This document shows, in pieces, positions 11,252 to 24,280 of a DNA stretch of 64,000 bases (the first letter of the stretch is position 1; the number at the start of each line of letters is the position of its first letter). The notes under the pieces were generated by a model, which was given only the letters and a program-made list of their open reading frames with translations, ran no database searches and had not been told where the DNA came from. This DNA comes from Euphorbia lathyris. Taxonomy: Eukaryota; Streptophyta; Magnoliopsida; Malpighiales; Euphorbiaceae. The DNA lies in the NCBI RefSeq assembly GCF_963576675.1, contig NC_088916.1:511001-575000 (forward strand). Direction: 5' to 3'. The translations under genes were made by a program, and so were the position numbers.

Positions 11252-11964
11252 ATGAAGCGTTTAACAATTCTCAAGAGTCCACAACCCAACACTATAATTA
11301 CTCTAGTTATATCGAGCATGGATAGATGTATAAGGAACCTCTATCATTGTGTTGAGTTGCAGATTTCCCTACTCCGGTCTGAGGCACCCAGGTGGCTTGT
11401 CAATATATATGCAGGTCCTGACCATTGGCAATGGACTGCCATGATGAAGGGCCCTCCAAACACCCCTTACAAAGAAGGTGTATTCATAGTCCACATGGAC
11501 TTCTCTGTCGATTCCCCTCCACACCTCTAGTAGTAAGAACATGCATGAACTTATTAACACACAGAAATTAGTTCATATATATGCAAACACACTCATGACA
11601 TTACTATTGTTTGCAGGTCATATTCAGGACCAAAATTTATCATCCTAATATCGGTTCCTTGGGGCATGTATCTATACCCTAGCTACTTGATCACCCTTCC
11701 CATAGTATTGCCACGGTAAGATAATGCTATAGATCTATGCATTTGCCTATGTTTGGGGTCTAATTTATCTATTCATGTTTGGGGTCTAATTTAATTTATC
11801 TATGCATTTTATAGCTGATGTGGAATATTTATGGACTGCTGATAGAGCCCTTCATTGAGGGGCCATTTCCTGGCCGAGAGCGAATTGCTGAACGATACAT
11901 TAGCAACAGGGCAGGTTATGTAGCAACTGCCAAGAGATGGACTGAAGTGCATACAGGGGAATGA
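11252..11964 (+). pseudogene. Captured E2 ubiquitin-conjugating-enzyme pseudogene
   Basis: Three exon-like blocks follow the UBC fold in order. Block 1 (11252 to about 11527) has DHWQWTAMMKGPPNTPYKEG. Block 2 (11617-11715, acceptor ttgcag, donor gtaag) has VIFRTKIYHPNIGS. Block 3 (11815-11964, acceptor ttttatag) has the C-terminal helices with RERIAERYISNRAG and ATAKRWTEVHT. Introns are retained, so capture was at DNA level and not through a retrocopy. The segment that should carry the catalytic Cys reads GHVSIP followed by TAG, and block 1 ends in TAG TAG before a usable donor. It is therefore inactive. It lies inside the CACTA element; a TATA-like attataaata precedes the ATG. Confidence 0.8.
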
Positions 11965-12577
11965 TGATGTGCAAATAGCAAGCAAGGGGGGCATTATGAT
12001 GTGACGTGCAATAGCGTACATGGGGGGGGGGGGGTGATGTGTAAATAGCAAGGAGATTTGGATGCTGGACAAACATTGAGTTGGATAGTGTGGACTACTA
12101 GATGGGCATAGAGCCAATCTTGAAGAACAGAATGATTACTGATTACAAATGTACTCGGTAATCAATCTAATCTTCAATATTGGCTCCATGCCCCTCTAGT
12201 ATTCGACACCATCTAACTCTAATGGTTGTCCATCATCCAGATATCCTTGGTTACCATCTTCACATCATAAGCATGCAAGGGGGGCATGATATGTGAATAG
12301 AAAGGAGATTTGGATGACAAAGAAACACTGAGCTGGATGGTGTGGACTATTGGATGGGCATAGAGCCATTCTTGAAGAACAGAATGATTACTGATACAAA
12401 TCTACTTGGTAATCAATATGATCTTCAATGTTGGCTCCATGCCCCTCCAGTATTCCACTCCATCCATCCAGCTCCAGTGTTTCTTTAGCATCCAAATCTC
12501 CTTTTGTTGCTATTCGCGCATCACGCCCCCCTTGTATGCTATTCGTATGTCACATCATAATGCCCCCCTTGCACGCT
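11964..12577. repeat. Nested foldback (hairpin) repeat block
   Basis: The outer arms pair: 11980-12030 (gcaaggggggcattatgatg) with 12530-12577 (catcataatgccccccttgc). Inside are two successive hairpins of roughly 220 bp. Their arms contain gatgggcatagagcca and, in opposite orientation, tggctccatgcccct, with the turns near 12150 and 12400. A transcript would fold into long double-stranded RNA. The block starts at the stop codon of the captured E2 gene. Confidence 0.8.
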
Positions 12578-12599
12578 ATCCTTTTTTGATAGGCAATAC

Positions 12600-14330
12600 A
12601 AAGTAGATAACTTATTCAAGTAGATATATGTATATTCAAGTGACACATAACATGCTATAACAAGTAGTCAACTTATTCGTTCATGTCTATTCCTAAATTG
12701 ATATAAAACATATGTATATTCAAGTGACACATAATATGCTACATGCCCAATGAACATTCATACACAAACTGAATCAGTTCTACTTCGTAAACAGAACATA
12801 AAACAAGCCAACATGCTTCATACATAGACGCATACACATACAGTATAGCTCATAGGTATAAGAGTATTCCCATATCATAATGGACATTCATATCTACATG
12901 CTAAAATGAACATTCATAGCAATGCACATAAATAACCCTTTACAATATACTTGTCGCTTGGATTGTACTCACTGAAAAGTGAGCACGGTGATGAAGTCTG
13001 CGATGCTCTAGCCACAAGTTCATAACTTATGCTGATAGCATCGAAAACTCATCACCATTCTGAATAGTTTCAATCAGATAACAAGCCAAGTGGAAGGTAT
13101 ATTATAAACCTATCTCATCAGCATAACTCATGTTAAAATAAAAATGAATCAGGCAAGTTCATAACATTTTCAGCTTTAAGAGTATGCCTAATCACCTACA
13201 TGCCCAATGAACATTCATACACATACTCAATTAGTCTAGCTTCCTAAACAGAATATCAAGTAGACAACTTATTTGTGCATGTCTATTCCTTACTTATTCA
13301 TAACATTTTCAGCTTTAAGAGTATGCCTAATATGCTATAACAAAAAGACAACTTATTCGTGCATGTCTAAAACTTATGCTCATAGCATCATAAAACCACC
13401 ACTATATACCTGCCACTTTGATTGTACAGTTCATGATGAAGTTAGCATGGTGATGAAGTGTATGATACTGTCACCACAAGCTTAGTCATAAACTTGTGCT
13501 GTTAGAATCATACAACTTCATCACCATGTTAAATACTTTTCCATAAGCATAACAAGCCAAGTGACATGATACATAGTAATGGAGATTTAGGTTGACCATA
13601 TGACTATGCTTCACAAACCATATGTTGTAGGCATGAACATTATTTCACTCAATGAACATTCATAGCATAAGAGTATGGCCAATCACAACAACATCAGACA
13701 TGTAACTAATCAGCTACATGCCCAAATGAACATTCGTACACATACTCAATCAGTCTAGCTTCCTAAACAGAACATCAAACATAAACATGTTTCATAGACA
13801 TACACATATCAATCACTTCTAGCAGTATAACTCATAGGTGTAAGAGTATTGTCAATCACAATGAACATTCAAAGCTTTAGAGTATGCCTAATCAGCCACA
13901 TGCTTAATGATCATTCATACATAAACTCTATGATTCCTAGCTTCCTAAACAGTTATATCTAACCAATCAGTTCATACCAATCATTTCGTCATCACCCACA
14001 ACATCGTACATATATGTAATCGTTCAGTTCAAACCCACATAACAATATATATACTAAATCAGGCTAGTTTCCTAAATCAATGAGTTCTAGGTTCCTAAAC
14101 AGTACATCAAACATACTCAATCACTTCTAGCTTCCCAAGCAGAACATCAAGCATGAACAAGCCAACATGCTTCATATATAGACACATACTCATTCAGATA
14201 ACAAGCCAAGTGGAAGATATATTGTAAACCTATCTTAGCAGCAGCACCCACAACAACATCATACATGCAACCAATCAGTTCAAACCAATATAACAAAAAT
14301 ATATACTCAATAAGTTAAAGAAATCTTCCC
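12600..14330. repeat. Degenerate direct repeats inside the CACTA
   Basis: A module with catgcccaatgaacattcat followed by tagcttcctaaacag recurs at about 12740, 13200, 13715 and 13900. Partial versions (agcttcccaagcagaacatc) occur at about 14130. No coding sequence is visible. Internal arrays like this are common in CACTA elements. Confidence 0.65.
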
Positions 14331-15666
14331 ATATGCTAAACGCAAGAACTGATTGACAATCTCTTCACTCAGCCTTCGCATGTAGCATTCTTACTATCCC
14401 TGTAAATATTATGTTCAAATAAAAAGAAATCAGAACATCTTCAGCATCCGGCAATGTATTGCCCTAGGTTAAAAAAGATAAAGACCCAAGCTTTTTAGCA
14501 GTGAAGCTAAGAATTAATACAATAAAATCAGTGTATCTAAGTGAGAGATTTAACCCTTTCAACGATAGGTCTGAAAATCAATAGATCCTTATTCTAGCTG
14601 CTGAAATCGACATACACAAAAGTAAATCATATGAGGAAAAGAGAGAGTAAGGAACAATGGAAATCAATAGATACTTACCAGTACCGTGTTTCGAGCTCAC
14701 TGATTGCATGAATCAACCATGGAGATAGAGAGAGATGAGAGGGATTAAGATTGCGTAACCTAAAAAATGGGGTTTTGGGTGAGATACAGGGTTTATATAC
14801 GAGCTGAAATTTCAGGCAAACCATCTAGCGCCTAAATTTGGTATATGGCCGCGTAAGTGAAATTTCGTTTGCCGCTTTTTCTGTTTTCCTTATACAATGA
14901 CAGTCATTTATTGCATGTGTCATTTGATGAGGAAGTGAAATTTAACAAAAATGCACATTTTCTTTGGATGACAGGATTCTGTAATCGTAACGTCATCTGA
15001 GAATCAAGCGTATTTTATATTTCGCCTTCAGATGATATAGAGTTAAAATACTATCACGAAAAATATTCAGACGATACGAAAACAAATGTCTGTCATGTAT
15101 CTTATGTCATGTGAAAGGGAAAATGGCATAGCGCTGCTTCATCTAATTAATTTCTGCTACTATTTGCAGTGAAATTGGGCAGTTCTTGTCAAGGTTATAG
15201 TGATCCACAGCCAGAAAGATGTCATAGAACCGATGGGAGGAAATGGTGATGTGCAAAAGATGCACTTACGGGCCATAAGTATTGCGAGAGGCATATGCAT
15301 AGACATTGGGCAAAAAAGAAGGCACAACACCAAACAAATATGGTAATAACCAATAGCTCTGAACAAGTTCCACAAGGAGTTTCAGCTGATTCCTTTGTTG
15401 ATGATCATTCACAAAGAAGCTCGTTCTTCAACTTGAATGAACAAGAAGCACATGAACAAAATCTCCTTCACCATTTCATTGATAATTGGACGTCCTCAGG
15501 TTACTCATTAATGTCCTCTGATAGTGAGAATCAGAAACTAGAATGAATTAAAAGTGAAATGATGTTCATTTACCAATGATTTATGATTATATGTGACATC
15601 ATATGATCTTTGGTTTACAATTTTTTTTTCCGGGAGTTTATATGCTTATTTCAAAGTTTGGGAAAG

Positions 15667-15918
15667 TGATTAATAGGATCAGTTTAGTTGCATTAAAGAT
15701 AGATTAGGAATTAGTTCAATATGTAAGGGTAGACTAGTATTTTTCATATTTCTAGGTGTTGTATATAACTGACCTTAATTGTTAGTTGTAGATCAATGAT
15801 TCTTCTACTCTCTAAGCTACGATTTTCCCTTTCTCACTCATCGAGTTACTCTGTAATCTTCTCATAGATTCAACAATGTTCTTGATTCTTCAATGCTAAT
15901 TGACTCATATTCATCACA
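15667..15918 (+). mobile_element. Probable 5' LTR of Copia C1
   Basis: The 3' flank of GRF-like copy A matches the copies at 49600 and 63226 up to ggaaagtgat (15661-15670) and then diverges, which marks the insertion point. A tRNA-Met primer-binding site follows at 15934. I take TG at 15667 and CA near 15918 as the ends; both are approximate because no 3' LTR is present to compare. Confidence 0.55.
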
Positions 15919-15933
15919 ATCTTAATTTTGTTA

Positions 15934-15945
15934 TGGTATCAGAGC
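15934..15945 (+). other. Primer-binding site, Copia C1
   Basis: tggtatcagagc is complementary to the 3' end of plant initiator tRNA-Met, the usual primer of plant Copia elements. Confidence 0.85.
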
Positions 15946-16125
15946 AAATTTGCTGCGTCTGATTTCGAATTCCCTCATTAGTTTCTGTTTCATCAAGACG
16001 AGATCTAGGTTTTGATTTTCATCGCAATTTCTTCCAAATCTTTCAATTGCGAAATTCATCTCTGTGTTTGAAGAATTGCAAATCAAACCAATCTTTCCCT
16101 CATCTCTTCATCGAGTGGTCCAACT

Positions 16126-19100
16126 TTGATCGGTCAATCAACAGGATCAATTGATCCTTCACAAAATCCTTCAAGCTGTTTTTATCTTCACTCAGGAGAG
16201 AATCCGAGTCTTGTTCTTGTTGCTCAACTACTTACTGGAAACAATTATCACTCATGGAGTCGCGAATTCAAGCGAGCATTGCGAGCTAAAAACAAATTGT
16301 CATTCATCGATGGAAGTATGGAGATTCCTGCAATTGGACATGATTATCGATCTGCCTAGGAAAGATGCAACACAATGATTTTTTCTTGGATTAGTAGATC
16401 TGTAAGTCCTTCGATTGCTCTTAGCATTCAATATTTTGACAATGCTTGCGATGCTTGGCTGAATCTTGAAAAAAGGTATTCTCAGGGTGATTCTATTAAG
16501 ATTTCTGAACTTCAGGAACAATTGTATTCTTTTAGTTAAGGATATTTGTCTATCACAGATTACTATACACAACCAATGATAGTTTGGGAAGAGTTGATTA
16601 ACTTTAGGCCATTATCTTTGTGTATTGGCACACTTGCTTGTAAATGTGCACCTTTGTTGACAAAAGCTAAGAAGTTTCAGGAAGAGGATCTTGTTATTAG
16701 GTTTCTCAAAGGTTTGAATGCAGAGTATAGTGTTGTTAGGTCTCAAATTTTCCTTATCAAGCCTATGCCAGATCTTACAACCATTTTTATCAATGGTCTT
16801 GCAACAAAAAAGGCAAAATTTGTCTAGTTCTGTTCAGATTGAGTCTTCAATCAATCTTGCTAAGTCTCACTATCAAGATAAGAAGAAAACTGGAGCAAAA
16901 TGCAGTTTTTGTGATAAACCTGGTCACACTGTTGACCAGTGTTATAGGAAGCATGGTTTTCCACCGAATTTCAAATTTACCAAGGGCAAGAATGGGAATG
17001 TGACTGGAAATGTTGTTAGTGAAGATGGCGGTCCTTCAGGAGATCATTCTCAGATAGTACATTCTGCACAGCCAGGGCATTCTGCTTTCTATCTAGGGCA
17101 AGCTGTTGAGGTTGGACAAACATGCATCACTTTATCTAAGGATCAATATGCCAAACTGATTGGCATGCTTGATGATCATAACAGCAACAATGATGCTCAT
17201 TCTTCCCATATTGTTGGCAATGTGGTGTCTGGTACATTTTCTCTACCTTATAAACAACAAGATAGTCTATAGTCTCTTAGTATAAAGTGGATTTTGGATA
17301 GTGGTGCTACATACCACATAAGTAATACTAAATCTTGCTTTCAGGACTTACATACGGTTTCTAATGTCACTGTTAGGCTGTCTAACAATCAACAAATTGT
17401 TGTCCAACACATTGGCACTGTTAAATTGAATGGTCATATTGTCTTGTCTAATGTGTTTTACATTCCAAGTTTTAAATTTAACATAGTTTCAGTTAGTAGA
17501 TTAATTGCAGATGGAAAAATTGCTTGCATTTTTGCTGACAGAAATTGTTCTATACAGGACACACATCTTCAGCTGATGATTGGTTCAGCTAGGTTATGCA
17601 ATAGGTTGCATGTTCTGTCACAGGAATGTAACTCTCCTCATAGTTTAATTTCTGATGTTACTGCAGATAAATCACAACCTTTTTTGGCAAGGAATTATAG
17701 CATCATAGGCTGGGACATTTTCCTTTTTCAAAGTTAGATATGATAGGAGGATTACCTATCTCTTTTACTTGTAATAAAACCACACTTGTTGAACATGTTG
17801 ATTGCAATGTATGTCCTTTAGCTAAAATGAAAAAACTTTCATTTCCTTTAAGTGAGACTGTTACTACTTCTGTTTTTGAGCTAATACATGTTGATGTATG
17901 GGGTCCTTTTAATACTGAGTCTTTTGCTGGATATAAGTACTTTCTTACTATTATAGATGACAATAGTAAGTTTGTTGGTGTTCCTTAGTTCATAGGCATT
18001 GGTTCTTATAAAATGTATTTGTGTCACATTAATAAAGGCATTAATCTCGTTCATTTATATCTTCTGTTATAATATGAATAGAGAATCCATTGATCGATAA
18101 TCGTAAAACCATATCCCAGGTCTATTCTATCATGGGAATGATTAGGACCACAAACTTGTATATTCGACGACCGTATGGTAGTAATTGATACTAGCCATAG
18201 CACTTGATAAGTCAGTTGTGAATATGGGTACATGTTGTATACATGTGACTGGATCGATCCGCCCGAGAAAACTACATGGTGGTTGTGTCATTAGTTTTCT
18301 TAAGTAGGTCTCTAACTGTCTTCAGACCAGATTTCATTATAATATTAATGTGGGATCCGGTTCACTTTGACATACGACTAACAGGTCTGTAACAGGATGC
18401 CAAATACGGGTATGATTGGGTGAACAGGTGAACACATTAGTATTAATAGTGAAGTGATGGAATTACCACTCACATAACAGTGAGATGATATCACAGGACA
18501 CTTGATAAGTGAGATTGATAAGTGTGTGGCCACACCCAGATAAGTAGTTTACTTATCTGATTCATTAATCTACTTAAGATCAAGAAATATCATAAACAAC
18601 AGAGAGGATGACAGCCGACATGCCTCTAGTTTATAATATCGATATCAAATGGTAAAAGAAGTTGAGAGATAACTACAGGGTCACTGCATCTTTAGACTGC
18701 TGAAACTCTGTCTTAGTTAGGGGCAGTAATGGTTTGCTAGAACCCACTTACTGTCTGTGGGCCACAAGCCCATTGCTAGCTAAGGACAGTCCCATAGGAT
18801 CGTGCACATCGAACATTTGAGTTAGAACTTATAGAACGGTACATTGGAGAGATGAAATTAATTAATTGATTGACAGTAAAATGTCAAGGTGATTAATTGG
18901 TGGTTAATTAATTGATTAATTAATACTTTGTATCAAGGTAATTGATTAACGGTCTTAAGTGTTGAGTATTTAATTGATTAATTAGTTTGCGGGATGTAAT
19001 TAATTAATTTATAAATTAATGAAATTGCATTCGGTGAATAATTAATTAAATTAATACGTCAATTTATTAATTAGTGTTATTTATTTAATTGGGGTAATTA

Positions 19101-21315
19101 AATTTAATCTAATCATAATTAATTGCATAGAATAAATATTATTGGTATTTATTTATGTAATTAGATTAGGATTGGATTAGTTTTATAATTAACCAATTAA
19201 CCCTAAACCAATTAGGTTTAGGTTTAGAAATAAATACACTATATATATAAAATCTAAACCTAATTAATCACAAGGAGACTGAATTTCGGCCGCCACATTA
19301 ATTCACCAAAAGTGAATACGTAGACACATCAATTCCATTAAGAAAGTGGGAATTTTTGGCTAATATCAGAATCTCTCCAGTTCTTCTTCGTTCTTCGACT
19401 AGCACCGGTTCTAGCTCAATAGCTGTTCGTGCACCTGACTACGGAGATCTTACTATCTTGTGGATTCTTCAGCCGTCTCTAGAAGAGACAGTCCGGGTAT
19501 GTTTATATCCTTAAACAGATCAAAAGGTTTTATTCAATCAATGGTTAACGGACAAAAATCAAGCTATAAGGGATTAGAAATAAATTTTAAACCGCAATTC
19601 CGCTGTGCTACAGTTGATTAACTGGCTGTAATCCCTAACAAGGTTTACTTGGATATATTTGCTAAAATCTAAATCTCAGGCTCCTAAGTGCATTAAGGGT
19701 TTCTATGCTTATGTTTATATTCATTTTGACAAACCTATTAAGAATATTAGAAGTGATAACGCTCATGAACTCAAACTAGTGGATTTTTGTATAGAAAAAG
19801 GCATTGTACACCAGTTTAGTTGTCCATATACTCCTCAATAGAATAGTATAGTGGAAAGGAAACATCAACATTTGTTGAGTGTAGCTAGAGCCTTAAGATT
19901 TCAATCTGCTTTACCTTTAGAATTTTGGACAGATTGCATATTGCATGATGCTTACTTGATTAATATGTATCCTACACTAGTCTTACAGAACAAAACACCT
20001 TTTGAAGTTTTACATGGTAAAGAACCTGTGTATACTGATTTGAAAGTGTTTGGTAGTTTAGATTATATAATTAATTTTGGTCCAGGAAAAACAAAATTTG
20101 ATACTAGATCCATTCCTTGCATTTTTGTAGGTTATAAACCTAATGTAAAAGGTTACAAGGTTTATAATTTACTTACTCATTTATACACAGTGTCAAGGGA
20201 TGTGAAATTTGTTGAGCATATTTTTCCATTTAAACAGGAACATAGTTCTCTATTTCCTGAAACTACTAATCCATCTTTAAATATTGATTTTTTGCAAAGT
20301 TTGGCACATACGTTTGATGATATTGCTGTACCCCAAAGAGAAGAACAGGTTCATTCTATACCTTTATCACATATGCATGTTGAACAGAATAATGAAGTTC
20401 ATACAAATGAACCTACGCTGTTTACTGATGTTTTTGATAATGCTATTGTTCATAATGCTCCATTTGTTTCACAACCTAGTTCTGTTCATGAACAAGAACA
20501 ACTTGTTTTACAACCTGAGCCCGAGGTAACTAATGAGATGGTAGATGTGATTTTTCCCATTAGAAAGTCTAGTAGGATTAAAAATAAACCTACTTATCTC
20601 ACTGAATATCATTGTAACCAGTTTAGTTCCATTGCTTTTAATCTTAGTTCCAATGTCAAATATCCTTTGTCTGATGATGTCATTGGTTATGAGCATTTAA
20701 ATGATGAGCATAAGCACTATGTTCTCAATCTTACTGTTTTACCCGATCCCAAAACTTACAAAGAGGCTGTAAAGCATGAGTGTTGGAGGAAAGCAATGGG
20801 TGCAGAGTTAGCTGCACTGGCACAAACCAAAACTTGGACTTTAGTTGAATTACCTCTGGGAAAGAAAACAATAGGTAGATTATGGGTGTTCAAGACCAAA
20901 TTAAACAGTGATGGCACTATAGAAAGACATAAGGCACGTTTAGTTGCAAATGGCTATACACAAATAGAAGGCATTGACTATAGATAAACTTTTTCTCCTG
21001 TGGTAAAATTAAGCACAGTTAGGCTCTTATTGGCATTGGCTAATATTCAAAATTGGCTGTTATACCAATGTGATGTGAACAATGCGTTTTTGCATGGAGA
21101 CTTAGATGAAGAGGTTTATATGGAACCTCCCGAAGGCTTATTTTTACCTAAACCTGGTTTGGTGTGTAAATTGCAAAAATCCTTATATGGATTAAAGCAA
21201 GCTAGTAGGGAATGGAATTCTAAATTGACTACTTTTCTGCAATTTCATGGTTATACGCAATGTGAATATGAACATTCCATGTTTTTCAAAGAAAATTCAC
21301 ATTTAATTACTGTGT
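16126..21315 (+). pseudogene. Copia C1 gag-pol relic
   Basis: The order is that of Copia: gag (NPSLVLVAQLLTGNNYHSWS at about 16200), CCHC knuckle (CSFCDKPGHTVDQC, about 16903), protease (WILDSGATYHISN, 17291), gag-pre-integrase, integrase (IHVDVWGPFNTESF), then reverse transcriptase (YQCDVNNAFLHGDLDEEVYM, about 21061). It carries stops (for example at 19839 and 20985) and a frame change near 17738. A 1.66-kb solo LTR splits the integrase at 17979-19640. The reverse transcriptase is cut at about 21315 before its YVDD box by an RTE-type LINE. The RNase H part and 3' LTR are not found. Confidence 0.88.
17979..19640. mobile_element. Solo LTR inside Copia C1 integrase
   Basis: 1662 bp beginning tgttccttag and ending ccctaaca (TGTT...AACA). 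Integrase coding resumes on the right as ...GTTTACTTGG. No reading frames, no primer site and no internal domain are present, so this is an LTR left after recombination. A TATA-like tatatataaaatc lies near 19247. The flanks (gttgg and aggtt) do not form a convincing target duplication, so the ends are inferred from the TG/CA termini and the coding break. Orientation is uncertain. Confidence 0.7.
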
Positions 21316-21923
21316 TGGAGATAAGGATATCAAGGAACGATGGATGTCCTATTTTGATGACTTATTTAATGGAGATCACGGACAAGATGTTGGAGATATA
21401 AGTATCCCTCATGATATGATAAATCGTGACTGCATCCAGAGAATTCAAAAGAGTGAAGTCAAAATGGCATTACATAAAATGAGATTGAAGAAAGCAGTAG
21501 GACCTGATGGCATCCCTATTGAGATTTGGAGATGTTTGGGAGAGAGAGGAATCGAATGGTTGACGATGTTCTTCAACAAAATTTGGAGACACAATAAGAT
21601 GACATCAGAATGGAGGAAAAGTATCCTAATCCCTTTGTATAAGAACAAAGGTGATGTCCAAGATTGTGCCAACTATCGAGGAATCAAATTAATGAGTCAC
21701 ACTATGAAACTTTGGGAGTGAGTGATCGAACAAAGGCTAAGGAGGACAGTGAAGATCTCGGAAAACCAGTTTGGCTTTATGCCGGGAACATCAACTATGG
21801 AAGCTACCCATTTAATGAGACAATTAATGGAGCACTATCAAAATAAGAAGAAAGATTTGCATATGGTTTTCATTGAATTGGAGAAGGCATATGATAAGGT
21901 ACCAAGGGAAGTACTTTGGTGGG
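21316..21923 (+). mobile_element. RTE-type LINE reverse-transcriptase fragment
   Basis: In frame it reads DKDIKERWMSYFDDLFNGDH, KKAVGPDGIPIEIWRCLGER, NYRGIKLMSHTMKLWE, a TGA stop at 21719-21721, NQFGFMPGTSTMEATHLMRQ and HMVFIELEKAYDKVPREVLW. These are the hallmark blocks of the plant RTE/BovB-like reverse transcriptase. The 5' end joins the Copia C1 reverse transcriptase directly. The 3' side is cut by an Athila LTR starting at 21924, before the catalytic box. Confidence 0.85.
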
Positions 21924-21929
21924 TGTTAA

Positions 21930-23993
21930 TGAAGGAAATTAAGGATAAGGTATAGCAGCGGAAATATAAAAATTTTAGCCTACTTCCTTTTAACCATAGG
22001 ATCCGTTAATCGTTATTTCATATAAAGAGGGATAAGAAGAAATACCTTTCGATGATCAATCTACCGTTGCAAACGAAGTGCCCACAACTTCAAAAGAGAT
22101 GTAAACTGTTTACCAATCTGCCCCTATCCGAAACAGACCTTCCAGACCTCCGAATGACAATCCCTTCGGTGGAAACGTGGAAGAATATGTCTAGAAGCTA
22201 CTGTCCAAAAATCGCGACGATCCGACGGTTCAATCTCCGGGAATCCTCGAAATAGTGAACTGACCTGATGTAGGCGAAGAAAAACGAATTTCTCCCTTTT
22301 GATTGTTTTTCCTTCTTTCGTGAACACGGTGAGATTAAGTTAGAATCAACCCTTATGAGATGCAACCAAAATAGATTGCCTCTAACAAACCAACACAAGA
22401 TCAAAGAGAAAGAGGGATGAATAAGATTAATCAATCGATGGAATGCCGTATGAATTCTTGTTCACGAACTTGGGAATATAATTCTTTTCTCTCTTAATTA
22501 AGCAATTTCGAAAATCACTTAAGGGGAGGGATATAGGCTTAGCTTAGTCGAAATTCTCATAGGGAGGGGGTATATATAGTCGCTTGTATCTAAACCCTAG
22601 TTAGATAGGAATAGGTTACTTAATAGGAATTCCATTCGGAATAGGATTCCTAATTATTATCTTATAATATATCAAATACATTTAGGATAATAATAAATAA
22701 CCTAATTGGATAATAATAGGAGTATATTAATCTAATTAAAACTCCTAACTTAATTATCTCTTAATTAATTTAATTCACAAATCTAATCAAATTAAGATTA
22801 ATGGAATTAAAATAATTCCTTATTTACTATATATAAATTTCGGCCCCCTCTATATAAATGGGCCTTACTGGGCTCAATTGGGCTTCCATCTATTAATCAT
22901 ATCCATCTCTCTTTTGGTTCCAAGTCTTATGTGTGATCCATTAGGTTCTTACTACTTCTGGCCGTATGCAACCTATTAAATTAATTTCTTCAAGAATTAT
23001 ATTTAATCCCTTGCATAATGGAATGATGTACAGAGTATGTTATTGGCAAGTCCGTAATCATTCCCCCAGAGTCCGTTAAGAAGACAGGTTGATTCTGTCG
23101 TTAACCCTTCCGTATTAGTTACGGTATATTCCTTTATCAACTACATCCTTGAACTGAATCTTATGACTATGAGTAATGTCAAGTCACATATAGCGAGACG
23201 TTCGTTTTACTTGTTATTGGCCGAGTCAACTCAAAAAGATAGGTTAAGTGAAATTCGAATTTCTACTCTTAAGCTATCACCTTGCAAGGGTTTAGAGTCG
23301 AGTCTTCCACAAGCGATCCTTGGATGTATCTCCCATTAATCAGGAGTGATAAATGCTCAATCCAATGTATAACTACCCTGAAATTACTTCCTGTGACACC
23401 CAACCTTTGCAGTTCACACCCCAGAGTCATCTCTGTTAAGGATCGTGGGACCACAGGATCAAAGTCTCACATTCAGTAATTCAGGATGACCAATTAACAT
23501 TCCTTTGAGTCTGAGGATTAGTTATACCTATTAATACCAATGAGATGAACAGTTGACAAGGATGAATCTACCCATCCTGTTATCTCAAGTCGGATCCCCA
23601 ATCCTAATGAACAACGTTTCACCGGATCTATGTAACTGTCCAGATATCTATATATGTGAAGCTTGTGAGATCAGCTTTCTGTCAGACAGAAGACATTATT
23701 ACATACAAGTCTCAACTGTGATATATCAATCCTAAATATATCACTTGACTTGGGGTGGTTTTAAGTTTATTAGTTTATTTTTTGTCTCACTTCATGCTTG
23801 TATGAACACTTTATAATCACTTTAAACAAACTTACGGATTTCCTTTTATTAGACTTTATTTAGTGCTTAAAAGGGATTGCCTTTATATAGTTATAAAACA
23901 TATATCTCATTAAAACAAATGATATAAAGAACAATTCATTTACAATAAGTTTGTATCCTGCAACAATTGACTATAGGACACAAAACCCCAACA
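21930..23993 (-). mobile_element. Solo LTR A1 (Angela-like Copia)
   Basis: 2064 bp. The plus strand starts tgaaggaaattaagg and ends ...aaaaccccaaca, so in sense it is TGTTGGGG...CTTCA. Perfect 5-bp target duplications gttaa lie at 21925-21929 and 23994-23998. It matches the LTRs at 24493 and 29230 along its length. No internal domain is present: a solo LTR produced by LTR-LTR recombination. Confidence 0.92.
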
Positions 23994-24280
23994 GTTAAGC
24001 CCAAAATATACCTAAAATATCATTAATATTTACATCAGTTTTGCTATAAAATCGTGCTGTTTATATCTATTTAGAGTACTTTTACGTCCGAATATGTTTC
24101 TTTCATGCAAGGTACCTAAATATTTGGTAAAATCCAAATAGGAACGAAAAGAGGTCAAAAACGAAGGAAAAACCCTAAGTTACGAGCCAAAAGATGAGAA
24201 AATCAGCACACCGATACGAGGAAGACGGGAATAGAGTCAGAACCGAGAAGAATATTCCAAATTCTCGGTAGAGATTATGG

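Larger units (their letters stand above)
10399..15133. mobile_element. Non-autonomous CACTA (En/Spm) transposon
   Basis: 4735 bp. The left end is cactatgcaaaaatctcc; the right end ...ggcatagcg is the complement of cgctatgcc, one base from the ideal cactatgcc. Three-base flanks are ttg (10396-10398) and ctg (15134-15136), a target duplication with one change; the empty intron in the gene at 48262 has ttttgcttcatc at this point. Subterminal repeats related to cttcagacgacgg and tgtcatttga are clustered at both ends. No TNP-type transposase is recognisable. It carries a captured E2 gene, a foldback block and degenerate repeats. Confidence 0.85.
10190..15546 (+). pseudogene. GRF-like gene A, QLQ and WRC exons, CACTA-split pseudogene
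   Basis: Exon 2 is 10190-10348: acceptor cctatgcag, donor gtgagattt, intact QLQ domain [19 protein letters not shown]. Exon 3 is 15170-15546: acceptor tatttgcag, WRC domain, then the C-terminal GRF-like tail LLHHFIDNW and the end [10 protein letters not shown]. Intron 2 is 85 bp in the intact relative at 48262; here it holds a 4.7-kb CACTA. The WRC is broken, because the arginine codon between Trp and the second zinc-binding Cys is TGA (15247-15249). No exon 1 is found upstream. It would act in the nucleus as a growth-regulating transcription factor if whole, but it cannot make a WRC protein. Confidence 0.9.

Noticed and set aside
12600..14330. CRISPR-like array
   Set aside because: Repeats are degenerate, unequally spaced and inside a plant CACTA transposon; no CRISPR system is expected or seen.
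15934..15945. tRNA genes suggested by tRNA-like sequence at 15934, 38160 and 57617
   Set aside because: These are short primer-binding sites next to LTRs. No cloverleaf-sized tRNA gene is visible in the window.
17974..19645. Target duplication for the solo LTR in Copia C1
   Set aside because: gttgg and aggtt are not the same; the LTR ends rest on TG/CA termini and the coding break only.
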